Assembly (NCBI GenBank): GCA_003161255.1
Contig: PMOQ01000029.1
Span: 1-47,826, forward strand
From: Acidimicrobiaceae bacterium
GTDB taxonomy: Bacteria > Actinomycetota > Acidimicrobiia > Acidimicrobiales > RAAP-2
Reading direction: 5' to 3'
DNA: 47,826 bases
The notes under the pieces are model-generated. The model was not told the DNA's origin, searched no databases, and worked only from the letters and a program-made list of their open reading frames with translations. Position 1 is the stretch's first letter, and every line of letters starts with the position of its first letter. The translations under genes and the position numbers were made by a program. Shown here one piece after another: positions 32,967 to 41,879 of this stretch.

Positions 32967-34024
32967 GCACCCCGGCGCCGGTCCCGAGCATCTCGGTCGT
33001 GGTGGCCACGCTCGGCCGCCCGCAGAACCTGGCCGAGCTGGTCCCGGCCGTCCTGTCCGACGAGGCGGTCCGGCATCTCGTCGTCGTGGTCGACGGGCCG
33101 GACCCCATCTCGGTCGCCGTCTTGATGTCGCTGCAGCTCCGATTCGACAGGCTCGTCTTCACCCAGATCGAGCGTTCCGGTCACCTGCGGGCGCTCGATG
33201 TCGGGGTCGGCCTCAGCGACGCGGACGTCGTGCTCCTGCTCGACGACGACGTCGTGCCCACGCCGGGTCTGGCCGCGGGGCACGCCCGGGCGCATCGCGA
33301 ACGGCACGGCCTCGTCCTCGTCGGCTCCATGCCGGTGCAGCTCCCCGAGGGGCGGGGTGACATCGGCAGCCTCCTGTACGCGCGCGAGTACCTGTCGCAC
33401 TGCGAACGCCTAGAACGCGGGGAGTTCGAGGTCCTGGACAACCTGTGGCAGGGCAACGTGTCGATCCGGCGGTCCGACTGTCTCTCCGTCGGCCTGGCCA
33501 CGTCCGCGTTCACCGCCTCGTACCACACCGATCGCGATCTCGGTATCCGGCTTGCCGACGCGGGGTTGACCGGTCGCTTCGACCCGGGCCTCGTCGCGGC
33601 GCATCGGCACCGCCGCAGCGACTGGGCGTTCCTCCACGACGCCCGCCGCCGCGGCGCGGGCCTGGCCAAGCTCCATCATGTGCACGAGGCCCGATTGGGC
33701 CCGTTCGACCCGGCGGTCTTCACCGCCGACCTTACGGCGCCCCTCGCGGCGCCGGTCCGGTTCGTGGGGTCACGGCCGATGGCACCGCGGGTGGCCCGGG
33801 GTCTGCTCGCGTTGGCCACCGCGCCCGGCCTGTCGCGTTGGGACTCGGGACGCCTCGGCCTGGCCAAGCTGGCCCGCCGGCTCATGCTGCTCTGGGGCGC
33901 GACGAGCGGCGAGGGCGAGACCGCACACAGCGCCGCGCTGGCCAAGATGGCCGCGGCGAGCGAAGGAACCGACACCCCCGCACCGCGGACACCCGTCGGC
34001 GAGCACCACCTCGCCGCTCGGTGA
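32963..34024 (+). CDS. Glycosyltransferase family 2
   Basis: The 353-residue protein begins MSTPAPVPSISVVVATLGRP and has the GT-A fold marks VVVVDGP, the DDD of LLLDDDVVPTPG for metal/nucleotide-sugar binding, and a later NLWQGNVSIRR and YHTDRDLGIRLADAGL that fit the acceptor/base region. It would add one sugar to the lipid-linked primer. It is the only clear glycosyltransferase in the window besides the priming enzyme. The ATG at 32963 overlaps the sugar-transferase stop; the gene converges on the regulator eight bases away. Confidence 0.88.
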   Translation: MSTPAPVPSISVVVATLGRPQNLAELVPAVLSDEAVRHLVVVVDGPDPISVAVLMSLQLRFDRLVFTQIERSGHLRALDVGVGLSDADVVLLLDDDVVPTPGLAAGHARAHRERHGLVLVGSMPVQLPEGRGDIGSLLYAREYLSHCERLERGEFEVLDNLWQGNVSIRRSDCLSVGLATSAFTASYHTDRDLGIRLADAGLTGRFDPGLVAAHRHRRSDWAFLHDARRRGAGLAKLHHVHEARLGPFDPAVFTADLTAPLAAPVRFVGSRPMAPRVARGLLALATAPGLSRWDSGRLGLAKLARRLMLLWGATSGEGETAHSAALAKMAAASEGTDTPAPRTPVGEHHLAAR

Positions 34025-34031
34025 GCCTCGG

Positions 34032-37000
34032 TTAGTCGGACTCCATCTCGCCGTCGGCGAGCGCCGCCCGCGCCCGCATCAGCCCCCGCGACGGCGGGAC
34101 ACCGAGATCGGCCAGCATCCGCTCGGCTCGATCCAGCGTCGACAACGCCCGCCGGCGGTTGCCCGAGTTCGCGAGCAGCTCGGCCGCCCGCAGGTAGTGG
34201 TTCTCCTCGTACGGGTCGGCCTCCATGAGGCGATCCAGGAGGGCCAGGGCCTCTTGAAGGTGCTCGTGGGAGACGGCCTCTTCCAAGAGGAGATCGAGCA
34301 GCTGGATGTGCAAGCGCGCCAATGACTCCCGGTAGCCGGCCGCCCAGTCGGCGTAGCGGTCTCCGGGGAGCAGCTCGCCCCGGTACAGCAAGAGGGCGTC
34401 ACGGGCCAACCGGCTGGCGTCTGCCGGCGGGGTGTCCCGGCGGATGGCCTCTTCGGCCAACTGGCGGAACTGGGTCACGTCGGTGACGGCGTCGGTGGCC
34501 AGCCGGATGAAGTTGCCGTCCCGCTCGAGCAGGTCACCGCTCGCGGCGCGGACCCGCCAGAGCACGTTGCGCAGACGCCTCGAGCCGACCCCGGGCCCCG
34601 CGTCGGGCCACAGCAGCTCGACCAGCTCGTCCACCGGCAGCTTCTCGTTGAGGGCGACGATCTTGAGCCCCTGCGCGGCCAGGGAGAGTGGGAGCGACAC
34701 CGGTTCGCCGTAGCGGCGGACCGAGAACGAGCCGAGCAGGGTGATCGCCCACGGCGGGTGGTCCACGTGGGTGGTCGGGGTCGTCACCACCATCGAGTGG
34801 TCCGGGGGGGCGGCCTGCAGCGTCGCGGTCTCGTAGGCCAGCAGGTCGCGGTACTCGCCGCCCGAGGGGACGAGGGCGAGCTCGCGTTGGGTGAGGGCGA
34901 TCCAACCCTGGGCGCCGAGCCGGTCGAACGTGGTCAGGGCGGCCCCGAGCCGCTCCAGTGCCTCCTCGGTGCGGCCCGCCTCGGAGAGCAGGACGCCCCA
35001 GCACAGCTCCACGCGCGCCGCGAGGAGCGGCTGGCCGACCATGGCGTCGCGGGCATTGCTCAAGAGCTCGGTCGCGTCGTCGATGTCGTCGGTCGCGATG
35101 GCCCCGACCCACTCGGCCCAGCCGGGCCGCACCGCGCCGGCGCTGTGGGCGCGGTCGACGGCGGTGAGGAGGGCGGAGGCCTGGCTGCGCCGACGGCCGA
35201 GCAACATGATCTCCGCGGCCGCCGGAGCGAAGGCGGCCCGGACCGTGTCGTGGTGGGGGCTCGCGGCCTGCTGGCCGACCTGGGGCACACCGTCGTCGTC
35301 GGCCGCGCCCAGCCATGCGAACGCGGAGGAGGCCCGGCCGCGCTGGAGCTCGAGGTTGGCCAGCATCGTGAGGGTCTGGACGCGGGCGGCCCGGCCCACC
35401 TCGCCGTTGAGGCCGAACAGCCGCGCCGCGATCTCAAAGGCGCTGTCGTAGGAGCCATGGGCGGCGTCGACCTCGGCCAGGATCCCGAACGCGCGAGCGG
35501 CCAGGGTGTGCTGCTCGCACCGGCCGGCCAGCTCCGCCGCCGCCCCGGCGTCACGCGCGGCCTCGGTGAGGTCGCCGTGGCCGATCGACACGGTGGAGCG
35601 GATGAGCGAGGGGACCGCGACGAGGGCGCGGTCGCCGACGGTGTCCGCGCAGTCCTCGATCCACTGCGCCCACCGCAGTGCGTGCTCAACGTGGCCCTGG
35701 TGGACCAGGCTGTCGCCGATCACGAGCGCGAGCTGCGGGGAGGCCGCGAACTCCTGGGTCTGGCCGATGAGGAGGGAGGTGACCGCGATGAGGTCGATGT
35801 CGGTGCGCGAGCTCGGGTTGCCCTCAAAGACGTTGGCCGCCCCGAGCGCGGCCGCCGCCAGTGCCTCGGCGTGGCTGCTCACGGTTCGGGCGATGCGGAC
35901 GGCACGCTGCGCGATCTCGGCCGAGTCGTCCGAGCACCCGCCGAGCACCTGGCAGGCCACGGCGTCGACCAGCATCAAGACGGCCCGATACGGGGTGTCG
36001 GCCTCACACTTGGCCGCGGCGGCCCGCATCTCCTGGGCGACCGACGGGGACAGATCGACGGCCAGGCGGGTGCGGGCACGCTGGTAGGCGATCTCGCACT
36101 CCACCCGGTCCGAGACCGAGAAGTCGCCGGCCCGCTCCACGCAGACCTTCGCCCGGCCAAGTTCGCCGACGCTCATCCAGAGCGCCGCGGCCCGGGCGAG
36201 ATGGCGAGCGCTGGCCTCGTCGGTCGGGCCGAAGTCCGCCGCGATCTCCTCGTATCCGGCCGCCGCGGTGGACTCGCCGCGGTCGAGGGCGATGCGGGCG
36301 CTCTGGGTGAAAAGCCGGGCCACGGTCTCGTCCCGACGCACCGTGTGCTGGGCGGCGTGGAACGCGCTCCGCTCGACCTGACCCCTCGCGGCAAAGGCGC
36401 GCGCGATCGCCGCGTGGGCGCGCGACCGGAGCTCTTTGGGCACCGACCAGAACGCGCTGATCCGCACCAGGGGGTGGGCGAAGTCCAGGCGCTCGCCCCT
36501 CAGGACGACGATGCCGGCCTTCTGGGCCGGCCGGAGCACGTCGATGCTCAGCCCGAGGTCTTCGAGCGCGGCCTCGAGGACGCTGACCGGGATTCGGCCG
36601 GCCGACGCCGCCGCCAATGCGTACCGGATGTCCTCGCCGAACCCGGTCAGCCGCTGCGCGAAGGCGCTGACCAGCGCCTGGCCGAGGGAGAGTGGTTCGG
36701 GGAGCGGCCGCCAGCCGTTCAGCTGCTCTTCGCCGAGGCGGCTGCATACGTCGAGCAGCGCACTCGGGTTCCCTCCGGTCGACGTCACGAGCGCGGACAT
36801 GACGCTGTCGGTCGGTAGCTCGCCGAACTGCTGCTGGAGAAGGGTCGCGGCCTGTTGGTGGTTCAGGCCCTCCAACCGGTGCTCGGGAATCTGGGCGGAC
36901 AACTCCGGTGACGGCATGTGGGGGGTGTCCCGCCAGGCCAGGACCAACGCGACCGGGAGCTCCGCCAACGGGCCGGTCACCGCTTGACTCAGCACATCGG

Positions 37001-37595
37001 CGAACCATGACGGCATGAGGTGACAGTCGTCGACCGCGATCAGCAGCGGGGCCTGCACCTGGTCGTAGAGGGTGCGCACGGCTCGGGTGGCCGCCACCAG
37101 AGCCGATGCGGTCTGGGCCGGGGTCAGATCCTGCGGGGCCGCGCCAGCGACCGTGCTCGGCAGCGGGGGCTGCACCTGGTTGAGCAGCTCGAGGACCGGT
37201 TGGGGCCATTCCTTGGGCAGCGGCGATCGCGCGTCGAGCGCAGTGCCGCGCAAACGCACGACTCCGAAGTCGGTCGCGCGGGCGACGGTGGCCTCGATCA
37301 GCGCGCTCTTGCCGACGCCCGGCTCGCCGCGCAGGACCACCGCGCTCGCCGACCCGGCGCGGGCCTTCCACAAGATGTGGTCCAGGTGGGCCAGCTCCCG
37401 GTTCCGAGCGACCAGGCCGCCGGCCGGCTCGATCCTCGGCTCGACGCGGTCGCGCCCGGGGGCCGGAACGACGCTGCGCGCCGGGGGGAGAGGGGGGAGT
37501 CCGAGCGCGTCATCTCGCCGCTCGCCGTCGGGCGACCGCTCTTGTTGCCATTCGGCGTCCGAGGGCAAGTCTGTTCTTCCCACGCCCCGTCTCAT
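34032..37595 (-). CDS. Large ATPase regulator with a C-terminal SARP-type winged helix and BTAD
   Basis: 1187 residues. An AAA/STAND-type ATPase comes first, with Walker A GEPGVGKSA (90-98) and Walker B LLIAVDDCH. A long alpha-helical repeat region (about 390-930) follows. The C-terminus (about 945-1187) has ITLLGSFSVRRYGEPV, LLWPDAGPGVGSRRLRNVLW and RGELLPGDRYADW, the OmpR-like winged helix plus bacterial transcriptional activation domain of SARP regulators. In AfsR-like proteins the DNA-binding part is N-terminal, so the order here is reversed. It may control the adjacent polysaccharide/aminoacyl cluster, which is inference from position. No ribosome site is evident at the ATG. Confidence 0.88.
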   Translation of the reverse strand: MRRGVGRTDLPSDAEWQQERSPDGERRDDALGLPPLPPARSVVPAPGRDRVEPRIEPAGGLVARNRELAHLDHILWKARAGSASAVVLRGEPGVGKSALIEATVARATDFGVVRLRGTALDARSPLPKEWPQPVLELLNQVQPPLPSTVAGAAPQDLTPAQTASALVAATRAVRTLYDQVQAPLLIAVDDCHLMPSWFADVLSQAVTGPLAELPVALVLAWRDTPHMPSPELSAQIPEHRLEGLNHQQAATLLQQQFGELPTDSVMSALVTSTGGNPSALLDVCSRLGEEQLNGWRPLPEPLSLGQALVSAFAQRLTGFGEDIRYALAAASAGRIPVSVLEAALEDLGLSIDVLRPAQKAGIVVLRGERLDFAHPLVRISAFWSVPKELRSRAHAAIARAFAARGQVERSAFHAAQHTVRRDETVARLFTQSARIALDRGESTAAAGYEEIAADFGPTDEASARHLARAAALWMSVGELGRAKVCVERAGDFSVSDRVECEIAYQRARTRLAVDLSPSVAQEMRAAAAKCEADTPYRAVLMLVDAVACQVLGGCSDDSAEIAQRAVRIARTVSSHAEALAAAALGAANVFEGNPSSRTDIDLIAVTSLLIGQTQEFAASPQLALVIGDSLVHQGHVEHALRWAQWIEDCADTVGDRALVAVPSLIRSTVSIGHGDLTEAARDAGAAAELAGRCEQHTLAARAFGILAEVDAAHGSYDSAFEIAARLFGLNGEVGRAARVQTLTMLANLELQRGRASSAFAWLGAADDDGVPQVGQQAASPHHDTVRAAFAPAAAEIMLLGRRRSQASALLTAVDRAHSAGAVRPGWAEWVGAIATDDIDDATELLSNARDAMVGQPLLAARVELCWGVLLSEAGRTEEALERLGAALTTFDRLGAQGWIALTQRELALVPSGGEYRDLLAYETATLQAAPPDHSMVVTTPTTHVDHPPWAITLLGSFSVRRYGEPVSLPLSLAAQGLKIVALNEKLPVDELVELLWPDAGPGVGSRRLRNVLWRVRAASGDLLERDGNFIRLATDAVTDVTQFRQLAEEAIRRDTPPADASRLARDALLLYRGELLPGDRYADWAAGYRESLARLHIQLLDLLLEEAVSHEHLQEALALLDRLMEADPYEENHYLRAAELLANSGNRRRALSTLDRAERMLADLGVPPSRGLMRARAALADGEMESD

Positions 37596-37785
37596 GGTCC
37601 AAAGGTCGCAGGTCGTGCCGCCGCGACGCAGGGCCGCGCGCCCACAGCTGGTCCCGTCAGACCGAGGGGTTCGGGCGGGCGGAGCCAGTTATCCCTGGTG
37701 AGAGGATCCTACTTGCCGGTAGTTCCAATTCTGGGGCATGCCGCGCGGCGTTTTGGCTGGTCGCGCACGCCTTCGCGACGTCGCG

Positions 37786-38613
37786 TCACACCCGCGCGGT
37801 GAACACCTGAAAGGCCAGCGGGACCGTGAAGGATCCGTTTCCCTGGTCAAAACGCGCCACGTGCCGGCGCAGTGCGTCTCCAGCCTCGTCGAGGTCGGCG
37901 CCGGAGAGCCCGAGCCCGTCGAGCTCGTGGTCGTCGACGATGGCCCGGCCGGGCACCGTCACGGTCAGCTCGTACGGGGTCCGTTCGACCTGCGACCACC
38001 CGGCCGACTCCAACAGGGCGCTCACCCGTTCCGGGTCGGCCAGCGAGAACGGCCCGGTCCTGCTCTTGCCCGGAGCGGGCTCGGGTGCCGGGGCGACGAA
38101 ACGGGCCAGGACCGCACCCGTGAACCAGGGGTTGTCCGCCATGTGCTGCCAGCACGAGAAGGCCAGGCGTCCGCCCGGCCTCACGTGGCTGGCCAGGTTG
38201 GCGAACGCGACCGTCGGCTCATCGAAGAACATCACGCCGAACTGGCTCATCGCCGCGTCGAAGAGGCCGCCCTCGACGCGATCGACCTGCACGTCGGCAA
38301 CAAGGAACCGCACGTTGGCGACGTGCTCGTCCGCCGCACGGCGGCTCGCGAACGCCGTCAGCTGCACCGACACGTCCGCCCCGACGACGAGCCCGCTCGG
38401 CGCGGTCCGACGTGCGACCTCAAGCGTGGTCGCCCCCGCGCCGCTCCCGACGTCCAAGATTCGCTCACCGTCCTGGGGCAAGAGCGCATCGAGGAGCGGC
38501 GCCGTCGCCGCGTTGGTCAGCTCTTCGCGCCGGGGCCACGTCTCGGTCCACTGCTCGTCGTTCCAGCGCCGACGCTCGGCCTCGTTGACCCCGTCGTGAC
38601 GTGAGCTCAACAC
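37786..38613 (-). CDS. Class I SAM-dependent methyltransferase
   Basis: The 275-residue protein has motif I ILDVGSGAGATTLEVARR, an acidic end of strand 2 (VVGADVS), FLVADVQVD and the post-motif LASHVRPGGRLAFSCWQ, typical of Methyltransf_11/25-type enzymes acting on small molecules. Length is normal. The start is GTG at 38613 with GAGGGGGG before it. It is transcribed toward the regulator, 190 bases away, and from next to the tRNA-Arg gene. Substrate is unknown; methylation of the cluster's product is possible but not shown. Confidence 0.88.
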   Translation of the reverse strand: MLSSRHDGVNEAERRRWNDEQWTETWPRREELTNAATAPLLDALLPQDGERILDVGSGAGATTLEVARRTAPSGLVVGADVSVQLTAFASRRAADEHVANVRFLVADVQVDRVEGGLFDAAMSQFGVMFFDEPTVAFANLASHVRPGGRLAFSCWQHMADNPWFTGAVLARFVAPAPEPAPGKSRTGPFSLADPERVSALLESAGWSQVERTPYELTVTVPGRAIVDDHELDGLGLSGADLDEAGDALRRHVARFDQGNGSFTVPLAFQVFTARV

Positions 38614-38844
38614 GCTGCCGCCCCCCTCTGATCGCTTGGCGCCGGTGCCCGCGGCATCGCCGCATCATGCATCCCGCGAACGACTCTAGGGAGCGCGGCG
38701 GGCACGCCGGGGACATCGTGGCGGGGTCGGCCCTCCGCTCAGCTTCTGCGGCACGCAGAAGATCGCGTGGCGACGTCGCACCGGCCTCGGAGCGTTCGCG
38801 TGACCGCAATTTCTCGGGACATCCTTCTGCGCCCCCGCAGTTTG

Positions 38845-38918
38845 CGCCCCCGGCAGGAGTCGAACCCGCAACCTGATGGGTAGAAACCATCTGCTCTATC
38901 CGGTTGAGCTACAGGGGC
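38845..38918 (-). tRNA. tRNA-Arg (anticodon TCT)
   Basis: Read on the minus strand, a full cloverleaf forms. The acceptor GCCCCTG/CGGGGGC pairs over seven positions with one G-T. The D arm is GCTC/GAGC. The anticodon stem GATGG/CCATC closes loop TTTCTAC with anticodon TCT. The T arm is GCGGG-TTCGACT-CCTGC. Discriminator G; CCA is not encoded. Confidence 0.95.
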
Positions 38919-38988
38919 TCGCGACCAGCGTACCGGCGGGTGCTCGCGCGCTCGGGTTCGGATGCGCTGTGACAGACTGATACGTCCT

Positions 38989-39066
38989 GGTGGGCGTAGC
39001 TCAGAAGGTTAGAGCGCCAGGTTGTGGCCCTGGAGGCCGGGGGTTCAAGTCCCCTCGCTCACCCCA
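38989..39066 (+). tRNA. tRNA-His (anticodon GTG)
   Basis: Acceptor GTGGGCG/CGCTCAC pairs over seven positions, with the extra G-1 (38989) opposite C73 that marks tRNA-His. The D arm is GCTC/GAGC. The anticodon stem CCAGG/CCTGG closes loop TTGTGGC, anticodon GTG. The T loop is TTCAAGT. CCA is encoded at 39064-39066. Confidence 0.96.
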
Positions 39067-39108
39067 ATCGTGCACGGCACGCGCCGCTCGGCGCGTCAAG
39101 GAGGCAAC

Positions 39109-39915
39109 GTGATCGAGCCGACCGGCCCCGTCGGTGTCGTCACGGGCGCGTCCTCGGGCATCGGCGCTGCCTGCGCGCGTGCGCTCGCGGCACGAGGCAC
39201 GACGGTCGTCGGCGTCGCGCGACGCGCCGACCGGCTCGCGTCGGTGCTGGACGACTGCCGCGCGCACGCACCTGCGTCGATCGCGCAGGTGTGCGACCTC
39301 AGCGACCTCGCGGCTGCACGGCAGGTCGTGGCCGACACGATCAAGCGCTTCGGGCGCCTCGACGTGCTCGTCTGCAACGCGGGCATGCCCATGCGACGCC
39401 GCGTCCAGGACCTCGGCGACCGCCAGGTCCGCGAGGTCCTCGAGCTCAACTACCTGAGCCCCGTCGCGATGACGCTCGCCGCCCTCCCCCACCTCCTCGC
39501 GCGCCAGCGCGGCACCGTCGTGTTCGTGTCCAGCCTCGTGGGCCGCCTCGGCAACGGCGGCGAGGCCGCCTACTGCGCGTCCAAGTTCGCGCTCTGCGGC
39601 TTCGCCGAGGCCGCCTCGGTCGACCTCGCGGGCACCGGTGTCGAGGTCCGCCTCGTGCTGCCCGGCCCGATCGACACCGAGATGTGGCACGAGCACGTGG
39701 GCCAGGACGAGCCCGCCTACGACGGCGAGCTGTTCTCGCCCGAGCTCGTGGCCGACGTAGTGCTCGAGGCGCTGGCCGGGACCATCGTCGAGCACTACGT
39801 CCCGGACCTCAAGTCGATCGTCGAGATGAAGACCGCGGACTTCCAGGGCTTCCGCGACGCGATGATCGCCGCCCTGCACGGCGAGGCGCCCGTCGCGCTG
39901 CCCGACGAGACGTGA
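39109..39915 (+). CDS. Short-chain dehydrogenase/reductase
   Basis: The 268-residue protein has GVVTGASSGIGAACARAL, the NAGMP motif in VLVCNAGMPMRR, catalytic Ser in VFVSSLVGRL, and YCASK (Tyr and Lys). AAGGAGG lies six bases before the GTG at 39109, which fixes the start just after tRNA-His. The stop overlaps the next gene as GTGA (39912-39915), so this SDR and the zinc dehydrogenase form an operon and probably act on the same substrate. Confidence 0.9.
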   Translation: MIEPTGPVGVVTGASSGIGAACARALAARGTTVVGVARRADRLASVLDDCRAHAPASIAQVCDLSDLAAARQVVADTIKRFGRLDVLVCNAGMPMRRRVQDLGDRQVREVLELNYLSPVAMTLAALPHLLARQRGTVVFVSSLVGRLGNGGEAAYCASKFALCGFAEAASVDLAGTGVEVRLVLPGPIDTEMWHEHVGQDEPAYDGELFSPELVADVVLEALAGTIVEHYVPDLKSIVEMKTADFQGFRDAMIAALHGEAPVALPDET

Positions 39916-41165
39916 CGCGCGCCCTCGTCTACGGCGCGAGACCCGGCGCAGCACCGGGGACGCCGCTCGAGCCACGCGTGCCGAGCCGCGAGGTCGACGC
40001 CGCGGTCCTCGCCAACCTCCTCGCACAGCCGCTCGGTCTCTACGAGCTCGACGAGCCGCAGTCGACCGCGGGCGAGGTCGCGTGCGCCCCGCGTCTCGCG
40101 GGGGTGTGCGGCTCGGACGCGAGGCTCATGCTCGGCGACTTCAGCGAGGGCGACCTCGACAATCCGATGGCCGCGTTCTCCGTGCTGCCCTTCGTCCTCG
40201 GCCACGAGGTCGTCGCCGACGTCCTGGCCCTCGACGGCGACTCGGAGCTCGAGGTCGGCGACCGCGTGGTGCTCAATCCGTGGCTGAGCTGCGTGCCACG
40301 CGGCCTCGCTCCCTGCGGCGCCTGCGAGCGAGGCGACCTCGCCCAGTGCGAGCGCTTCTTGGACGGCGCCATCGGACCCGGGCTGCACCTGGGCGTCGCG
40401 GCGGGCGCACCCGGCGCGTTCGCGTCATGGTTCGCCGCGCACCCCGCCCAGCTGCACCGAGTGCCAGACGGGGTGAGCGACGCAGCAGCGGTCCTCGCGG
40501 ATCCCTTCAGCGTCTCGCTCCACGCGATCCTGCGCACCCCGCCCCCGCCCACGGGCCGCGCGCTCGTCATCGGTGCGGGCGCGCTCGGCACGATGGCCGT
40601 CGCGATCCTCCGCCGCTACTACCCCGACGTCGAGGTCGCCTCGCTCTGCCGGTACGCGCACCAGCGCGACGCCGTCACGCGGCTCGGCGCGCACCTCGCC
40701 GTCGACCACGAGCCGCGCGCCGACGCGCTCGCCGAGCTCGCCCGCTTCGCGGGCACGACGCTGCGCCCCGCGCTCGACGGGCTCGCGATGGCCTACCCCG
40801 GCGGCGTCGACGTCGTCTACGACACGGTCGGGTCCGCCGCGACGCTCGAGCTCGCGGTGCGCATCGCGACGATGCGAGGCAGTGTCGTCCTCTTGGGCGT
40901 CGCGACGCCGAGGCGCTTCGAGTGGACGCCCATCTACTTCAAGGAGCTCACGGTCATCGGCTCGTCGGGCTTCGGGGCAGAGACGCTCGACGGCGAGCGC
41001 CGCCACGCGATCGACCACTACCTCGCCGCGTGCCGCGACGGGCTCGACCTCGCCTGGCTCGTCACCCACACCGACTCGCTCGAGGGCTACCTCGACGTGG
41101 GCGCGGTGCTCGCGAGCCCGGTGCGCTCGGGCGTGATCAAGGCGGCGTTCGCGCCGAACGGCTGA
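39912..41165 (+). CDS. Zinc-dependent MDR-family alcohol dehydrogenase
   Basis: 417 residues from a GTG that overlaps the SDR stop. AGVCGSDARL supplies the catalytic-zinc Cys, VLGHEVVADV the GHE His/Glu, and APCGACERGDLAQCE part of the structural-zinc lobe (three Cys visible, one fewer than usual). The cofactor Rossmann motif is ALVIGAGALGTMAV. The N-terminal segment before the first zinc ligand is longer than usual. The pair with the SDR suggests successive alcohol/carbonyl oxidations in a catabolic pathway; the substrate is not evident. Confidence 0.88.
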   Translation: MTRALVYGARPGAAPGTPLEPRVPSREVDAAVLANLLAQPLGLYELDEPQSTAGEVACAPRLAGVCGSDARLMLGDFSEGDLDNPMAAFSVLPFVLGHEVVADVLALDGDSELEVGDRVVLNPWLSCVPRGLAPCGACERGDLAQCERFLDGAIGPGLHLGVAAGAPGAFASWFAAHPAQLHRVPDGVSDAAAVLADPFSVSLHAILRTPPPPTGRALVIGAGALGTMAVAILRRYYPDVEVASLCRYAHQRDAVTRLGAHLAVDHEPRADALAELARFAGTTLRPALDGLAMAYPGGVDVVYDTVGSAATLELAVRIATMRGSVVLLGVATPRRFEWTPIYFKELTVIGSSGFGAETLDGERRHAIDHYLAACRDGLDLAWLVTHTDSLEGYLDVGAVLASPVRSGVIKAAFAPNG

Positions 41166-41879
41166 TCAGCTGACCCCGCGGCTCCCCGTCAGGGCGTCGA
41201 GGATCCCGCCTTGGTCCGAGCTGGTCGCGTCGTAGACGGCCACGCCCTTTTCGAGCACGATCGCGCGCGAGCAGAGGTGCTCGATGCGGTCGAGGCGCGT
41301 CTCGATGACGACGAGCGCGCACCCGAGGTCACGGGCCCGTCCGAGGGCTGCGTACACCTCGTCGCCGGCCACCGGGGAGAGGCCGAGCGCGGGCTCGTCG
41401 CACAACAGGAGCCGTGGCTCCGCCGCAAGCGCCGCGGTGACCGCGACGAGGCGCTGCTGGCCGCCCGAGAGCAGCCCCGCTTTCGTGCGCCGGCGCGAGC
41501 GCAGCTCATCGTTCAGTCCGCCGAGGGCCATGGCGAGGCGCCGACGGCGCGCGGACCTTGAGGCCCCCCCGACGCGCAGCACGAGGTTCTCCTCGATGGT
41601 CAGCCCCGAGAAGAGCCCGACGCCCTCGGGCAGGTGCACGACGCCCATGCGAGCGAGCACGTGCGGGGCCGTGCGCGCCACGCTTCGCCCGAGGACCGAC
41701 AGATGCCCCGAGGCGACGGGCACGAGGCCACTTGCGACCCTCGCCAGAGTCGACTTGCCCGCGCCGTTGCGGCCGAGGATCGCGACGCTCTCGCCCTCGG
41801 CGATCGAGGCGGTCAGTCCGTTGAGCGCCTTGTACGGCCCGTACTGGGCGTGGACGTCTTGGAAGACGAGGGCGCTCAC
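41166..41879 (-). CDS. livF: Branched-chain amino acid-type ABC transporter ATPase, LivF
   Basis: The product has Walker A GRNGAGKST, signature LSGGQQR, Walker B LLLCDEPALGL and the short LivF-type C-terminus. I chose the GTG at 41879 because it overlaps the livG stop as GTGA, as elsewhere in this operon; an ATG at 41897 adds six residues. The switch region reads VVIETRLDR without the usual His after Walker B. It would power uptake with LivG, the fused permease and the binding protein of this operon. Confidence 0.9.
   Translation of the reverse strand: MSALVFQDVHAQYGPYKALNGLTASIAEGESVAILGRNGAGKSTLARVASGLVPVASGHLSVLGRSVARTAPHVLARMGVVHLPEGVGLFSGLTIEENLVLRVGGASRSARRRRLAMALGGLNDELRSRRRTKAGLLSGGQQRLVAVTAALAAEPRLLLCDEPALGLSPVAGDEVYAALGRARDLGCALVVIETRLDRIEHLCSRAIVLEKGVAVYDATSSDQGGILDALTGSRGVS

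Noticed and set aside
34758-36818. A 686-codon plus-strand frame opposite the large regulator
   Set aside because: Gly/Arg/Ala-biased antisense shadow of a gene with clear ATPase and SARP motifs.
38827-38852. Direct repeat TGCGCCCCCG at 38828-38837 and 38843-38852, overlapping the tRNA-Arg 3' end, as an att site
   Set aside because: Only 10 bases and G/C-only, and the first copy is part of a small hairpin CTGCG-CCCC-CGCAG. There is no integrase or distant copy that I could find.
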